Of a DNA stretch of 64,000 bases, positions 45,119-56,600 are shown in pieces. Position numbers and translations under genes: made by a program. Numbering within the stretch: the stretch's first letter is position 1; the number at the start of each line of letters is the position of its first letter. The stretch covers positions 41,518,933 to 41,582,932 of the forward strand of contig NC_056766.1 in NCBI RefSeq assembly GCF_018687715.1, read 5' to 3'. The notes beneath the pieces were generated by a model. That model saw only the letters and a program-made list of their open reading frames with translations. It was not told where the DNA came from and did no database searches. The stretch comes from Carya illinoinensis. Its lineage: Eukaryota > Streptophyta > Magnoliopsida > Fagales > Juglandaceae.

Positions 45119-46225
45119 CGCTTTTTTGTAAGGATAATGGAACCCATAATATATTCTCTTTGAATAATGTTACAGATGCTGTTCCACTGTGCTAAAACAG
45201 AGTAAAGTCGATTACTGTGGCTCCAACTTTGAAGGTTGACAAGTTGCCGACAAGTAATTTCTCCTTTCTTTGCCGCACTTTATCTCTATAATTCGACCAT
45301 TTGGACCTCTTTGTAAATGGTAATCGTACATACCTACTGAGATCAGCAGGACTTCTAATTCCATGGCCTTTCAATTCGGAGCTTCTTCCTCTTCTTCACC
45401 CTCTTCTTCACCCTCTTCGTCTCCTCCCATCAGTTCATGTAATCATGATGTATTCTTGAGTTTTAGAGGTAAAGATGTTCGCTATAACTTTATTTCCCAT
45501 CTATACAAAGCTTTGGTTAAAAGGGGAATCAATACTTCCATTGACGACAATCTTCAAAGAGGGGAAGGAGGTGAAATCTGCACTTTTCAATGCTATTGAA
45601 GGGTCAATGATTTCTATTATTGTATTCTCTAAAAATTATGCAGAATCTAAATGGTGTTTAGATGAGTTATTGAAGATTCTTGATTGCAAGGAAACAAAAA
45701 AACAAATTATTCTGCCAATTTATTTCGAAGTAGATTCATGGGAAGTACGGCATCAAAAAGGAATTTTCGGAAAATCTTTTGATAAACTTGGAGATAAGCT
45801 CAAGGATGACGCAAAGATGATGAAATGGAAGGAAGCTTTGGAAAAAGTAGCCGATTTAGCTGGTTTCCCTTTCCCATCAGCGAACTTCAGGTAAGTTTTG
45901 CGAATATGTACTTTCCCTCATGTGTATGCTCATGCTATATTTGAGATATTTATGAGGAAAATTGAGATAAATATTGCAAGATCTGACATTGGAAAACACC
46001 ATACAAAAGGAAAATAATTTGATATTTATGATTATTTTTGGCATTGAATAGTTATATGCAAGACGTAGTCAAATTTTAGAAGTCTTTTTTGATTCTGGGA
46101 TTAAATATCTACTACCACCACCAAGAAGTTCCTCCTACATGCAACGCTGTATCCACTTCTTTAAACTTATACAAGTAGCTCCATCATCATCCACAATCTA
46201 TCTGCAATTAGTTATACTTAACATT
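45119..46225 (+). repeat. TIR-gene duplication unit, copy 2
   Basis: Aligns in inverted orientation with 2205-3343 through upstream DNA, exon 1 and most of intron 1; unlike copy 1 it continues to the intron's acceptor and a second exon. Confidence 0.85.
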
Positions 46226-46334
46226 TAAAATGTATGAGAATAAAATTGATCATGTGCCTAAATCATGTCCCCATGTCTTTAAAGAAGAGCAAGTCAAATT
46301 CATGATTTTTCTTTTAATCTTTTTGCTTTTGCAG
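45891..46334 (+). other. intron 1 of TIR copy 2
   Basis: GTAAGTTTTG donor and GCTTTTGCAG acceptor; the length fits the first intron of plant TIR-NBS-LRR genes. The first ~330 bp match copy 1. Confidence 0.75.
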
Positions 46335-46358
46335 GGACGAATCTGAATTTATCGAGAA

Positions 46359-46538
46359 GATTGTTCAAGAAGTCTCAAGCAAACTACCAAATCGTACAAT
46401 GCCTGCATGTTGCGAATTATCCGGTTGGATTGGAGTCTCGTGGAGAAGGATTGTTCAAGAAGTCTCAAGCAAACTATCAAATCGTGCAGTGCTAGCATGT
46501 TGCGAATTATCCGGTTGGATTGGAGTCTCGCGTAGAAC
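46359..46538 (+). repeat. 90-bp tandem duplication in exon 2
   Basis: Two adjacent units beginning GATTGTTCAAGAAGTCTCAA at 46359 and 46449, differing at a handful of bases. 90 bp is 30 codons, so the duplication keeps the frame. Confidence 0.9.
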
Positions 46539-46556
46539 GCTTTTTTTTTTTTAATT

Positions 46557-47698
46557 AAATTTTGAGTCAATAGTGGCAACTGTCGGGCGGATGTGGCAGA
46601 GTGTGATTGGATGGTTGTTAATGTCTCAACATCGGATGAATCTTTTCAAATTATAATTTCTAAACTCGATGGTTGACTTCCCAACTTTTACCCAATGAGG
46701 TGGGCCTCTTCTCGATCGAGGCCAATCATTCTTCTCTCTCTCTCTTTTTTTTTTTTTTTTTTTTTATAAATAAAAAAATTCTATTTAATGTTGTAAACCA
46801 TATTAGAAATATTATTATTTATTCTGAATTTTGTCTTTTCTAATCTTATATATGGGTAATTAAATTAATAATCACTTAAAAGAGTTGGACAATATTATTA
46901 TTTACCATTCAAGAACTTAATTTGCATATATTGCATGCTAGTTTATGAGCAGTTTCATTAATTATATAATATTGTCTACATATTTTATATATATATGATT
47001 CACTTGAAAGCTTTCGAAATGTTATTGTAGCTTTCTGACCTCATTTACCACATCTCCAATACTACAAAGATTAGTATTGAAGCTGAATTTTAATGTAGTT
47101 TTCTCCCCACTATATACTCTCATACTAAAAGAGCGAGACCTCACCATATCTCACACACCGAGATCGCATGTAAGAGAAGAGATGGAGAGAAGGTGGTGAT
47201 GGGAGTCGGCACTTAGGGTTGGGACCGGAGCATATTGATGAGTGGTATATTCGAAGTGAGCATTATCAATTTCTATGGAATATACATGAACTTTTCCATC
47301 AGATTGTGCAATTTTCCTATTTTCCTAGTTTGATCTATTACACCATATATGCCTCTTTTTAAAAAAGGTGTTGGGCCTATTAGATCTTCTCGATCTCAAT
47401 CATTAGTTATTATTTTTAACTATTTAATCCTGTAAATAAACTTATAGCTATATCACTACTAAAATAAATATAACTCTAGTAGTGCTATATCATGACATAA
47501 AATTGCATATGCGCATGGGAAAATATAAAATAAAAATCTAATTTATGTATTATATTTAGTTATTGTATTGTAATTCGTAATAGAGAGACATAAACATAGC
47601 GTAGGGTTGAGAAAGTTGAAATGAGTGACAGTTCTAATAGGTTACAAAATGGCAGTGGTAGAGGAGCCTGAATGTGAAATGAGGAATGCACAATAATA
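46557..47698. other. mosaic spacer
   Basis: A partial module A tail (GTGGGCCTCTTCTCGATCGA, CCAATCATTC) lies at about 46695. Block-F-like words occur near 47395 (TTATTATTTTTAACTATTTA). 47150-47330 is lower-copy sequence without a frame. No gene. Confidence 0.4.
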
Positions 47699-47860
47699 AC
47701 TCATGACAGCTTTACAAAAAGGAAACCTTTACCCATCCATGGTGGCCTTCTCGCGTGACAGCTAATTCTTTACACAAACTTCTTCAGCAAGCACTTCCTT
47801 TTTACCCCCATTCATGGACCATGGTGGTGAATGTGGTGAATCATTCCTTATTGAATCTGA
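47699..47860 (+). repeat. module A, two partial copies in tandem
   Basis: CATGACAGCTTTACAAAAAG with TTTACCCATCCATGGTGG, then GCGTGACAGCTAATTCTTTA with ACAAACTTCTTCAGCAAGCA and an ATCATTCC tail. Confidence 0.65.
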
Positions 47861-48200
47861 GATAAATATTGTTATTCCTTTCGCTTTTCTATGGACAATA
47901 TTATTATTTACCATCATTTTACTACTCTTAGTCTATTTGGTTTTTTTTTTTTTTCTTTTAAGTATTTTGTAATATCTTTAATCATTAAAAAAATTAAAAA
48001 AAATATACAATTTCACTACTATTCATTTTCTTAATTATTAAGTAAAAGAAAATTTTTTTAAAAATTAAAAATTAAAAAAAGTAGGAAAATTATAATAGAA
48101 GAGTGATAATGTTATCATTATTCTATGTGCAATATTCGTCCCACAATCTCCAATAGTAGAATCTCCATGCAAGATCAAGGTCGTCCCAACTGATTCATTA
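47861..48200. other. AT-rich spacer
   Basis: No gene. GTGCAATATTCGTCCCACAA near 48130 recurs at 60705 and 62215. Confidence 0.4.
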
Positions 48201-48428
48201 GCCTCGTTCATTTTCTAACCATTCTTATCTTTTTTCATCTCATCTCATTTAATCATTACAATTTATTTAAATTATCATATAAAGTAAAATAAATAATTTA
48301 ACTTTTTTAAATTTTAAAATAAAAATAATATTAAAAAAATATATTCTAACAATATTTTATTTAACTTTCAACTTTTATCTTAACTCATTTTATTTCATTT
48401 CATCTCATCTGTGAAAACAAACGAGACC
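48201..48428. mobile_element. TGAGATGAG-type MITE (reverse)
   Basis: GCCTCGTTCATTTTC at the left and, read inward from the right, GGTCTCGTTTGTTTTCACAG are inverted ends. Inside are CATCTCATCTCATTTAATC and CATTTCATCTCATCTG. It is flanked by TTA and TAA, as for Tourist-like elements. Confidence 0.6.
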
Positions 48429-48519
48429 TAACTGATGCATTTTTAGAAAGCCCATGATTCCCCCTCTCTGTTGCCAGGTTTTCCCTCTACATTGTAATAT
48501 TTAGATATGGAGATGAAAT

Positions 48520-48953
48520 AAGATTTTTACAAACTAAAAAATTATAGTGAAGTTTAAAAACTAGCAAGTTTTTTTTTTATTAATTCATTTTATTTTAATT
48601 TTACTTTAAATAATTCATAACGTATTATATCAAATCAATCAATTTACATATTAAAGATCATGAGAAACTTCCCTGCATATAAAACTAATCCAAGTCAATG
48701 GTCAACATTACTAAAAGAATATGAATTTGTGGAAGAAAGATGGGAGAAAATACTTTGGCAACTTCCTAATATATGTGCGTATCTAATTCTATATATATAT
48801 ATATATATAAGAAATTAATTATATTAGGATAAATTACACATGATCGATCCTCCCTCTAAAATTTATGTATATATATTATATATATACATTATAAATGCAA
48901 GCTCACAACTCCTGTTTTCATAACTGTAAAAGAAGCATTCAATGGGATTATGG
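48520..48953 (+). repeat. segmental block E copy 3
   Basis: One unit of the minisatellite (GAGAAACTTCCCTGCATATA, ATCCAAGTCAATGGTCAACA) with (TA)n and the GAAGCATTCAATGGGATTAT edge, then cut at 48953. Confidence 0.7.
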
Positions 48954-49351
48954 AAATGAGTTCTTCTATAGAGCAGCCACTGTAGCAGCGCACTCAGTGC
49001 ACTCACTACGTGGCTGTTTCTATCTTTTCCAATTTACTTTTAGAAATATTCTTCGGAGCAGCCACTGTTTAGTTGAATCCATCACACACATTACGTGTGG
49101 ACCGGGTTCACTAAAACACTGAACCGGTTTCAAGGATCCCGGACCTCACAGCCCTCGATGCCCTCCCGAAATCGACCCCTTCCCCCTTCGTCTACCTCAA
49201 CATCATTGAAGCCAGGTCCCTATGCCCTCGGGAACATTCAAACCACCGAAGCGAAGCCCTCAGTCCCCTTTGTCTTCTTCGACAGTTGGCGGTGCAAAGG
49301 AATGGTGAGGCTAAGATACAAAGAGAGAAAGTGATGGGAGAGAAAACAGAA

Positions 49352-49355
<4 letters not shown>
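48954..49355. other. inserted low-copy segment
   Basis: Replaces the expected block E tail. GAGCAGCCACTGT occurs twice (about 48971 and 49056), and CAGCCAC/GTGGCTG forms a small inverted repeat. The two overlapping frames (48895-49122, 49095-49334) are not recognised. Confidence 0.35.

Positions 49356-49430
<75 letters not shown>
49356..49430 (+). repeat. (GA)n microsatellite, 75 bp
   Basis: An uninterrupted GA dinucleotide run. The frames that cross it (Arg-Glu repeats on one strand, Ser-Leu on the other) are artefacts of the repeat. Confidence 0.95.
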
Positions 49431-49431
<1 letters not shown>

Positions 49432-49765
49432 ACGGTGTGGGAGGGAAGGAAGCTCACCGTGCGACAGTGAGGAGGCGTACGACGGTCTGGGGTGGCGTGA
49501 GGTGCCCGGCAACCCTTTCTGTGCAGGTGGAGACGACGTGGAGGGGCTGGAGACATGGCTCACGGTGGGAAACACTTCAATCGTTGAAAGCATAAATAAT
49601 TGGAAAAAAAAAATTCAATCTCATAAATAATATTACTAATCTTTAATGTGGTTTCATCCTTAACCTTTGTTGAAAATTTAGCTAGGCATGTTCATGAAAA
49701 TAAATTAAAAAATATGAATGTAAATAAATATCAAATCCATATTTAAAATGAAACTAAATAAAATT
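49431..49765. other. spacer
   Basis: The first ~150 bp are GC-richer (GACGACGTGGAGGGGCTGGA); the rest is A/T-rich. No recognised gene. Confidence 0.4.
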
Positions 49766-49778
49766 AAAAATTACATTG

Positions 49779-49966
49779 AACCCTGAGGGGAAGCTTAGTT
49801 GCTCAGGCCTTGGATTTGCTCCCCAATTGTCACCAGTTCGAGTCTCCTCAAGGCCACTGGAGGTTTACTTGGCCATTAACTTCAGGGCCCCGTGAGATTA
49901 GTCGAGGTGCGCACAAGCTAGCCCGGACATCCTTGGATATAAATAAAAATCAATAAATAAATAAAT
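49779..49966 (+). mobile_element. tRNA-derived SINE with 13-bp target duplication
   Basis: About 190 bp. An RNA polymerase III A-box-like AGCTTAGTTGCTCAGG lies near the 5' end and a B box AGTTCGAGTCTCC about 45 bp later, the tRNA promoter arrangement. A unique body follows (CAGGGCCCCGTGAGATTAGT, GTGCGCACAAGCTAGCC), then an A-rich tail with ATAAATAAATAAATAAA. AAAAATTACATTG flanks both sides (49766-49778 and 49967-49979). SINEs are non-coding and depend on a LINE for movement. Confidence 0.88.
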
Positions 49967-49979
49967 AAAAATTACATTG

Positions 49980-50540
49980 CTCTCAAAACGTGAAAATAGC
50001 TAAAAGTCTGTTACCATTAAAGTTTGTTATGGTTACAATTCTTTCCCTTCTTTGATTCCTTCCACAACTTTGATTCATTTCCAAACTTCAATTCCTTTGT
50101 TAAGAAGTTCAAATTTAAGTAAGAAAAATAAATATTTCAAAACTAATAAAAATATAAGAATTAACACTATAAAATTGCAACTAACATAGATGTTTTCTTG
50201 CTCCAAATTATCATTTTCTCCACCATACTTTCTACTACTCAACCAAATGAAGTTAGAGGTGAGGAGGCTCGAGTTAAGATGAACTAAGAGGTAAAAGCAT
50301 TACAAATTAAACAATGAGGGGTTCAAATATGAAAACTGCTGCTGCAGATAAGATGTTTTTGTTTTCTGTTTTGCTTCATTCTGAGCTCGAATATTTCATC
50401 CACTGGACTAGAATATATTGTATAGATGAGGGTCCTTCGAGTAAGAAGAGATTACATGTCAGAAGGAGAGGGAAAACAAAATGAGAAACTGAACATAAAG
50501 TGAAGATACCATAAAAGCGGAATCAAGTGAAGATAGAGAG
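49980..50540. other. spacer, nothing recognised
   Basis: Moderately A/T-rich, no repeat from the mosaic and no coding frame. Confidence 0.4.
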
Positions 50541-51500
50541 AAAACGAACATTAAATGATATAAAGAAAAAATAGATAAATTAATATATGCAGTTATATGA
50601 TAAAAGTTAATATGTCAAATAAAAAAAATAGTTATATATTTTAAATAATAAGATAAAAAAACCATTGAAAATATTCTAACAATAACGTGTGATAGGTCAC
50701 AGGGTTACCAAAAGCTTATGCGTTCGCCCCAAACTTCCTTTTAGTTTTTATCCATGGTAGTTGAGACTCTTCTCGTCATTTATTGTTAGATTTATTTTAT
50801 AATAAAAATAATTTTATATTTAATAATTATATTATATTAATTATTTTTATATATCTTTCTCACTAAACTATTGCTATTTTTTGGATGTTAGAATCTGTCC
50901 GGTCGAAAACTCAAAGCCAAGCCAAAGTGGGGAAAATATGTGCAGTCGATGATGTTGATTAAAAAAGGTTTTACAGTTGTTGTCAACTTCCTTTCTTCAT
51001 GAGCTCAATCATTGGTTATTATTTTTAACTATTTAATGCTATAAATTAGGATATTTTGAAATCTAAGAAAAATATTGTTCTTCTTTTTATTTTTTTATTT
51101 TTTATTTTCTAATCATATATATTTTTTAATTAAATGAATAATCACTTGTGAAATAGACTACATCAACGTGTATGGCATGTAATGGCAAAATTTAAAATTA
51201 AATTAAAATTATTCCTAATTCAAAATTTAAAGTTTGAAGGATACTATATATTAATTTTAATAACTTATTGATAAATGAATAAGAAGAAACTTCTCTTCGT
51301 GTGTAAAGTTAGAAATTGAGTCCTTTATTAAGAAAATAGATGACATCCTAAATCATGACCTAATAACTTTGACTATAAATAGTACTTCAATTAGACAAAG
51401 AATTCGGTGAAAAAAAATGATGAGCAATTTCCTCAATTATTATAAAAAGAATTTTGTTATAATAATAAGGCGTTGCTACACTGGATTATTATGTGTTTGA
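50541..51500 (+). repeat. mosaic: repeat X, module A, module B, block F, block G
   Basis: In order: repeat X (50550-50690), module A (50685-50780, GTGATAGGTC, CTTATGCGTTCGCCCC), module B (50886-50960, GTTAGAATCTGTCCGGTCGA), block F (50955-51300) and block G (51310-51480). This is close to the order in block D copy 3, so it is a further collinear copy. Confidence 0.65.
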
Positions 51501-51527
51501 TCTTATGCGCAATCCTAAGAAACAAAG

Positions 51528-51554
51528 TTATTATTATTATTATTATTATTATTT
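51528..51554 (+). repeat. (TTA)n microsatellite
   Basis: Nine TTA/ATT units. Confidence 0.9.
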
Positions 51555-51809
51555 TTATGAAATGACTTGAAAAGTTTATAAGTTAGGAGCTGTGCAAGAT
51601 GTAAGTCTCGTGCATGGTTTTGAACAAGAGAAAAAAGTGAGGAATCCAGTTCTTTTCGACTCCGATTGTGTACAACAAATATACATGCATGATCAATAGC
51701 AATAACCAATAACCCTACCACACGTACTTTATTTTGAAAAAACATTTTTGATTACCATAAGTTGAAACTACTCGTCCGGTAAAAAGTGAAGATTGGTTAA
51801 AATTCAAGT
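51555..51809. other. spacer
   Basis: A 76-codon minus-strand frame (51515-51745) includes the TTA repeat as poly-Asn and is not a recognised protein. No other feature. Confidence 0.35.
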
Positions 51810-52085
51810 CCCTAAGTTGAGATGAGATGAATTAAAAATATTTAACGGGATTTTGAAAAAAGAGAAAGATAAAAGTTAAATAAAATTATTATAAAATTAT
51901 AATATTATTAGAATATAATTTTTTTTATGATTTGAAAAAGTTGAATTGTCTTTTTTTATCTTTTTATATATAAGTTTGAAAAAATTATAATAATTAAATT
52001 AAAAATTAAAAACTAAAAAATATTTATAATCGTGACATTTATATATCAAAATAAAATAAGATCAGATAGCTTTCATTATGGGTTA
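51810..52085. mobile_element. TGAGATGAG-type MITE, degenerate
   Basis: AGTTGAGATGAGATGAATTA on the left, AAAGTTAAATAAAATTATTA and TTTGAAAAAGTTGAATTG inside, ATAAGATCAGATAG near the right: the same order as 59978-60177. Ends uncertain. Confidence 0.5.
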
Positions 52086-52139
52086 GACTTTAATTACATG
52101 AGCTGAAAGTATGTTGTATACGGAATATGCAAAAAGCCT

Positions 52140-52345
52140 ATGTGTGACCGCTTCGTTACGAAAAAAGATTAAAAAATAAAGAAAAATAAAGAAGAACCCT
52201 ATGCATTAATGAAAGAAGGCGGCTACAAATTTCTTCAACAACTTCCTTATTACTTGAATAAAGAAAAAAGAAAACTTCCTTTTTACCGGTGACCGGGTGG
52301 CCACTTCTCGAGGTCGAAAGTCAATCTATCATTCATCATTGCAAT
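52140..52345 (+). repeat. module A copy (long variant)
   Basis: GTGTGACCGCTTCGTTACGA, GGCGGCTACAAATTTCTTCA, CTTCCTTTTTACCGG and CCACTTCTCGAGGTCGAAAG, closest to the copy at 62490. Confidence 0.6.
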
Positions 52346-53594
52346 TAGGAAAATGCTTCTTTATCGCTTGTGTTCGACCACTGTAATTGATTGCTGGTTT
52401 AAAAAAAAAAATTATTTAATAATTAAAGAAGTGATTATAAGTATACTAATATATATATTTTTTATTTTGTAAAATATTTAAATATATTAAAAAAATATTA
52501 AAGTATAAAAAAAAAAAAAAACAAAGCCTGGACACGCCTAACAGTAAACATTGGGGTCATTGTAGCCAATTATCATAACAATAATGATAGCCTTAATATC
52601 TTTCTATAACTTTTTTATTATTCCTTTTATTTTTTTAAAATTTTTATTTTATTTAATAGTTAAAGAAGTATTTATTAATAAAATTATATAATTTTTAAAT
52701 CTCTTTAATGATTAAAGATATTAAAAAAATATTTTAAAAAAATTTAAATACATAAAATAATAAATAAGTAATAATGAGATAGTAAGGTATCATTACCTTT
52801 ATCATAATACTTTGGCAACTTCTTTATATAAATATATATATATATATATATATCTAGAAAACCTAGATATATAATTCTATATATATATATATAATTCAAT
52901 ATATATAATTTGTATATAATTCAATATATATATATATATATAGGAAATTAATTATTGTTGCGAAGAAATGTCAACCATTTATAATGAAACACATGGAAAA
53001 GTTGGCAGGCTACAGCAAAAGGACTCGCATTATATTAGAGCAGGATTAGTTAAAGCTAAAGGATAATTTTGAAGAATGTGAAAAGAATTTAGTTTTTGAC
53101 AATTTTATTTATATAAATTTTCATATTGAAGTAGTTATGTTTTTTATATATAATATAAAATAATATAAGATAAATTTGATTTTGACTATTTATATCAAAT
53201 CTCTACATTGTATTATCTATTTATTTATTACATAGTAATAAGTAATTAATAATTAAAAAAATATTTAGTTTTTTGTAATTATTAATTTATTTTATTTTAT
53301 CACATTTTACTATTGTATCTATTATATATTAATTAATAATCATATTCTAATTAAATTTGGATTAAAAAATGAATTACTAATTATATTTTAATTAAATTAA
53401 ATTAGTAATTAAAAATAATAAAAAATTCTGCTTGACGTTACATTTGAAAAATATATATATTACTTGAAGTTTGGTCAAATGATCGACAGTTTATAATTAG
53501 GAACAAAAGATAGATTCTTGAGATCACAAAAGATGGAAGAATAAATAATTGATAAAATAAACATTTGGTGTAGTTACAGTAATAAGTTAAAGTC
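52346..53594. other. AT-rich spacer left of LINE
   Basis: Long A/T stretches and (TA)n near 52830-52950. An AATTAAAGAAGTGATTATAA piece matches 31090 and 52660. No gene. Confidence 0.45.
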
Positions 53595-53601
53595 TAAATA
53601 T

Positions 53602-56600
53602 TTAAATTTTTTTTTTTTTGAAATAATGCCTCCATACAGTTTCTTTCTCTATAGTTAGAGCTTTTTTTGCTAAAGTATGTGCTACTGTGTTCTTTTTCCT
53701 AGATACAAATTGTATACTCCACTCAGGGTTGTTCCTAAAATAAACTCTAATGTCTTCAACAATAGGACTGAACAATGGCAGGTCCTCCTCAGCTTCCTGC
53801 ACAGCCTTCACCACTACTTTTGCATCACCTTCGAAAATTGCTTTCCGAATATTTAAAGCTATGCAAAGTTCCACTGCCTTCCTTAGTGCTACACATTCTG
53901 CCACAGCTGCATCCATCACATTTTCTCTCCTATCACACACTGCAACCAAGGCCTCCCCATGTTCATCTCGGATCATGATCCCTATCCCCATTCTGTTCTG
54001 TTTAATCTCTGTAGATGCATCCCAATTCACCTTAACATAGTCTGGAGCAGGTTTTTCCCACTGCAAACTTCCTGTCAAACCAGATTGAACTGCTACCTGC
54101 TTAGAATTATTGCCCTGTAAGTCTTTGAACTCTTGTAGGGCTGCCCTCGTGGATATTATCTCTTTTCTTGGGCAGGCTTTTCTTCCCTCGAATAGCCAAT
54201 CGTTTCTCCTCAACCATACCTTTCTAAACAACACAGCCACTTCCTCCAATAGGTTCTTTGGCACTCTATTCATAAGCTTTCCCCACATGCTCAAGAAATC
54301 CTTCTCGGATCTATCCCATTTCTTAACCCCACTTTCATCCTGTCCCCATATATCATTTGCTGCAGGGCACTCCTACAGCACATGCATTATGGACTCCACT
54401 TCTGCTCCACAGACAGGACACCCCATATCCTCTGTCACCCTCCTTTTATACAGGTTTTCTTTTGTTGGTAACAGGTTACTAGCAGCTTTCCAGAGAAACA
54501 GTTTTGTAGCATTTGGTACCTCAAGATCCCATATGCTCCTCCATCTCTCATTTGTCTTCTTCTCAATGGAGCCTTCACCTTTGTTTCTCTCTTTTATCTC
54601 AAGATGCAGGAAATAAGCACTACAAACTGAAAAAACACCTCTTTTGGAAGGACTCCATATCAACTTATCCTTCATGTTGCCTCTGCTTAGAGGGATACTT
54701 AGAATGAGCTCGGCTTCATCTTCTATAAAGAGACTTCGAATTTTAACTTCATCCCATTCCCCTTCCTGAGTGCTAATAAGTTCATCTACTTTAGAGTCTT
54801 TCATCATCTGGTTTTCTGGGGATTGGACAGCATAAGATATTGGTTTTGGTAACCATTTTGACCCCCATATTTTAATGTCCTTCCCATCCCCCACTCTCCA
54901 TCTCAAACCTTCTTTCAACAGATTCCTGGCATACCAGATACTCCTCCACACTAGTGAGGGTTGAGCTCCCAGTTTTGCCTCCAAGAAGCTTCTGTTTTTG
55001 AAGTATTTCTCTCTATACATCACTGCTGCCAAGGAGGATGGGTATTTGATCAACCTCCATCCTTGTTTAGCAAGGAGGGCTGTATTAAAGCTCTTTATGT
55101 CTCTGAACCCCATTCCCCCATTCCTTTTCTGCACACTCAAACCTTCCCACTTCCTCCACACAATTCCCTTCCCTTCCTTCTGCTTCCCCCACCAGAATTT
55201 TGAGAACATCACATTAATATCCTTGCATAATCTGTTGGGTAACTTGAACACTCCCATAGTGTAGGTAGGAATTGCTTGGAGAACAGCCTTGATTAACACT
55301 TCTTTTCCAGCCTGTGATAAAAAAGTATTCTTCCAATTAAGCATTTTCTTCCAAATCCTCTCTTTTATGCTTCTAAAAGTATTAAACTTTGACCTCCCCA
55401 CCATAGCAAGGAGACCCAAGTACTTCTCATATGTTCCACACACATAGGATTGGCCAGCTTCTTGAATAGCCTGCTTATCAGCATACTTGGTGTTGCTACT
55501 GAAGAAGACAGAAGTTTTTTCTTTATTGAGGAATTGCCCTGACGCTCTCTCATAAACCTGCAGAACTTCTTGAATCTTCCTCCACTCCTCAATCTTTGCT
55601 CTTCCAAATAAAATACAATCATCCGCAAAGAGCAGATGATTTATGCTAGTTCCCCTTCGAGCAACTTGGACCCCTTTTGTGAAGGCTCTCTTCTCATAGT
55701 AGTCAAGTAGGCTACTTAACCCTTCAGCACACACAAGGAACAGATATGGTGATAGTGGGTCACCTTGTCTCAACCCCCTTTGAGGCCAGAATTTACAACC
55801 AGGCACCCCATTTATTAAAACTGAATAAGAAACAGTTTTAACACATTTCATCACTAACTCCACCCATTTTTCACAAAAGCCCAATTTTACCATCACTGCC
55901 TCTAAGAAACCCCATTCCACTCGATCATATGCCTTCGACATGTCTAATTTTAAAGCCATACTCCCCACTTTCCCCTTCTTCCTCGTTCTCATAGAGTGCA
56001 ACAACTCGTATGCCACCATGATGTTGTCATTTATTAATCTACCAGGCAAGAAGGCACTTTGAGTGGGTGATATTATCTCAGCTAAGACATGCTTAAATCT
56101 GTTGGAAATGGCTTTAGAAACAATTTTGTACATGACGTTGCATAAACTTATAGGCCTATACTCGGTTACTTTCCTGGGTGAGTTTGTTTTTGGGATCAGG
56201 ACTATGTTGGTGTAATTGAGGTTTGGATCTATAGAATTACCATTTAGGACTTCCAGCGCAGCTCTGCATACTTCACTTGACACAATGCCCCAGTGATTTT
56301 GATAAAAACAAGGCCCAAAACCATCAGGTCCTGGGGCCTTTAAAGGGGCCATTTGCTTCACTGCTTCTGTCACTTCCATCTCTGTAAACTTCTTCTTCAG
56401 CCTGTCATTCATCTCATTAGTGACTCTGCCACTCATGCCTAGCAAGCATTTGTCAATCTCCTCTACTCCAGGCTGAGAGGATTAAAATAAAGTCTCAAAA
56501 TAGTTTCTGAAAACTGCCTCCACCTCCTTGTGTCCTTTCACCATTCTGCAATTCTCATCCTCCACTTCTTTTATGCAGTTTCTTTTCCTTCTTTGATTTG

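Larger units (their letters stand above)
45363..46556 (+). pseudogene. TIR-NBS-LRR gene fragment, frameshifted
   Basis: Exon 1 (45363-45890) encodes a TIR domain ([26 protein letters not shown]). A net +1 change at about 45555-45585, at the BB-loop, shifts the frame: the first frame stops at 45599 and the second carries on to 45894. The donor is G|GTAAG at 45890/45891, with in-frame TAA at 45892 as in copy 1. Intron 1 is 444 bp, acceptor TTTTGCAG at 46334. Exon 2 starts with the usual TIR-NBS linker (DESEFIEKIVQEVSSKL), then shifts frame before VANYPVGLESR. A 90-bp unit (46359-46448) is tandemly repeated (46449-46538). No NB-ARC P-loop follows; the exon runs into a poly(T) and mosaic DNA. Confidence 0.85.

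Noticed and set aside
46349..46579. Minus-strand frame with a repeated 30-residue unit
   Set aside because: Antisense of the 90-bp duplication in exon 2 of TIR copy 2.
49286..49630. Open frames with Arg-Glu or Ser-Leu repeats
   Set aside because: They are created by the (GA)n microsatellite; the flanks show no recognisable protein.
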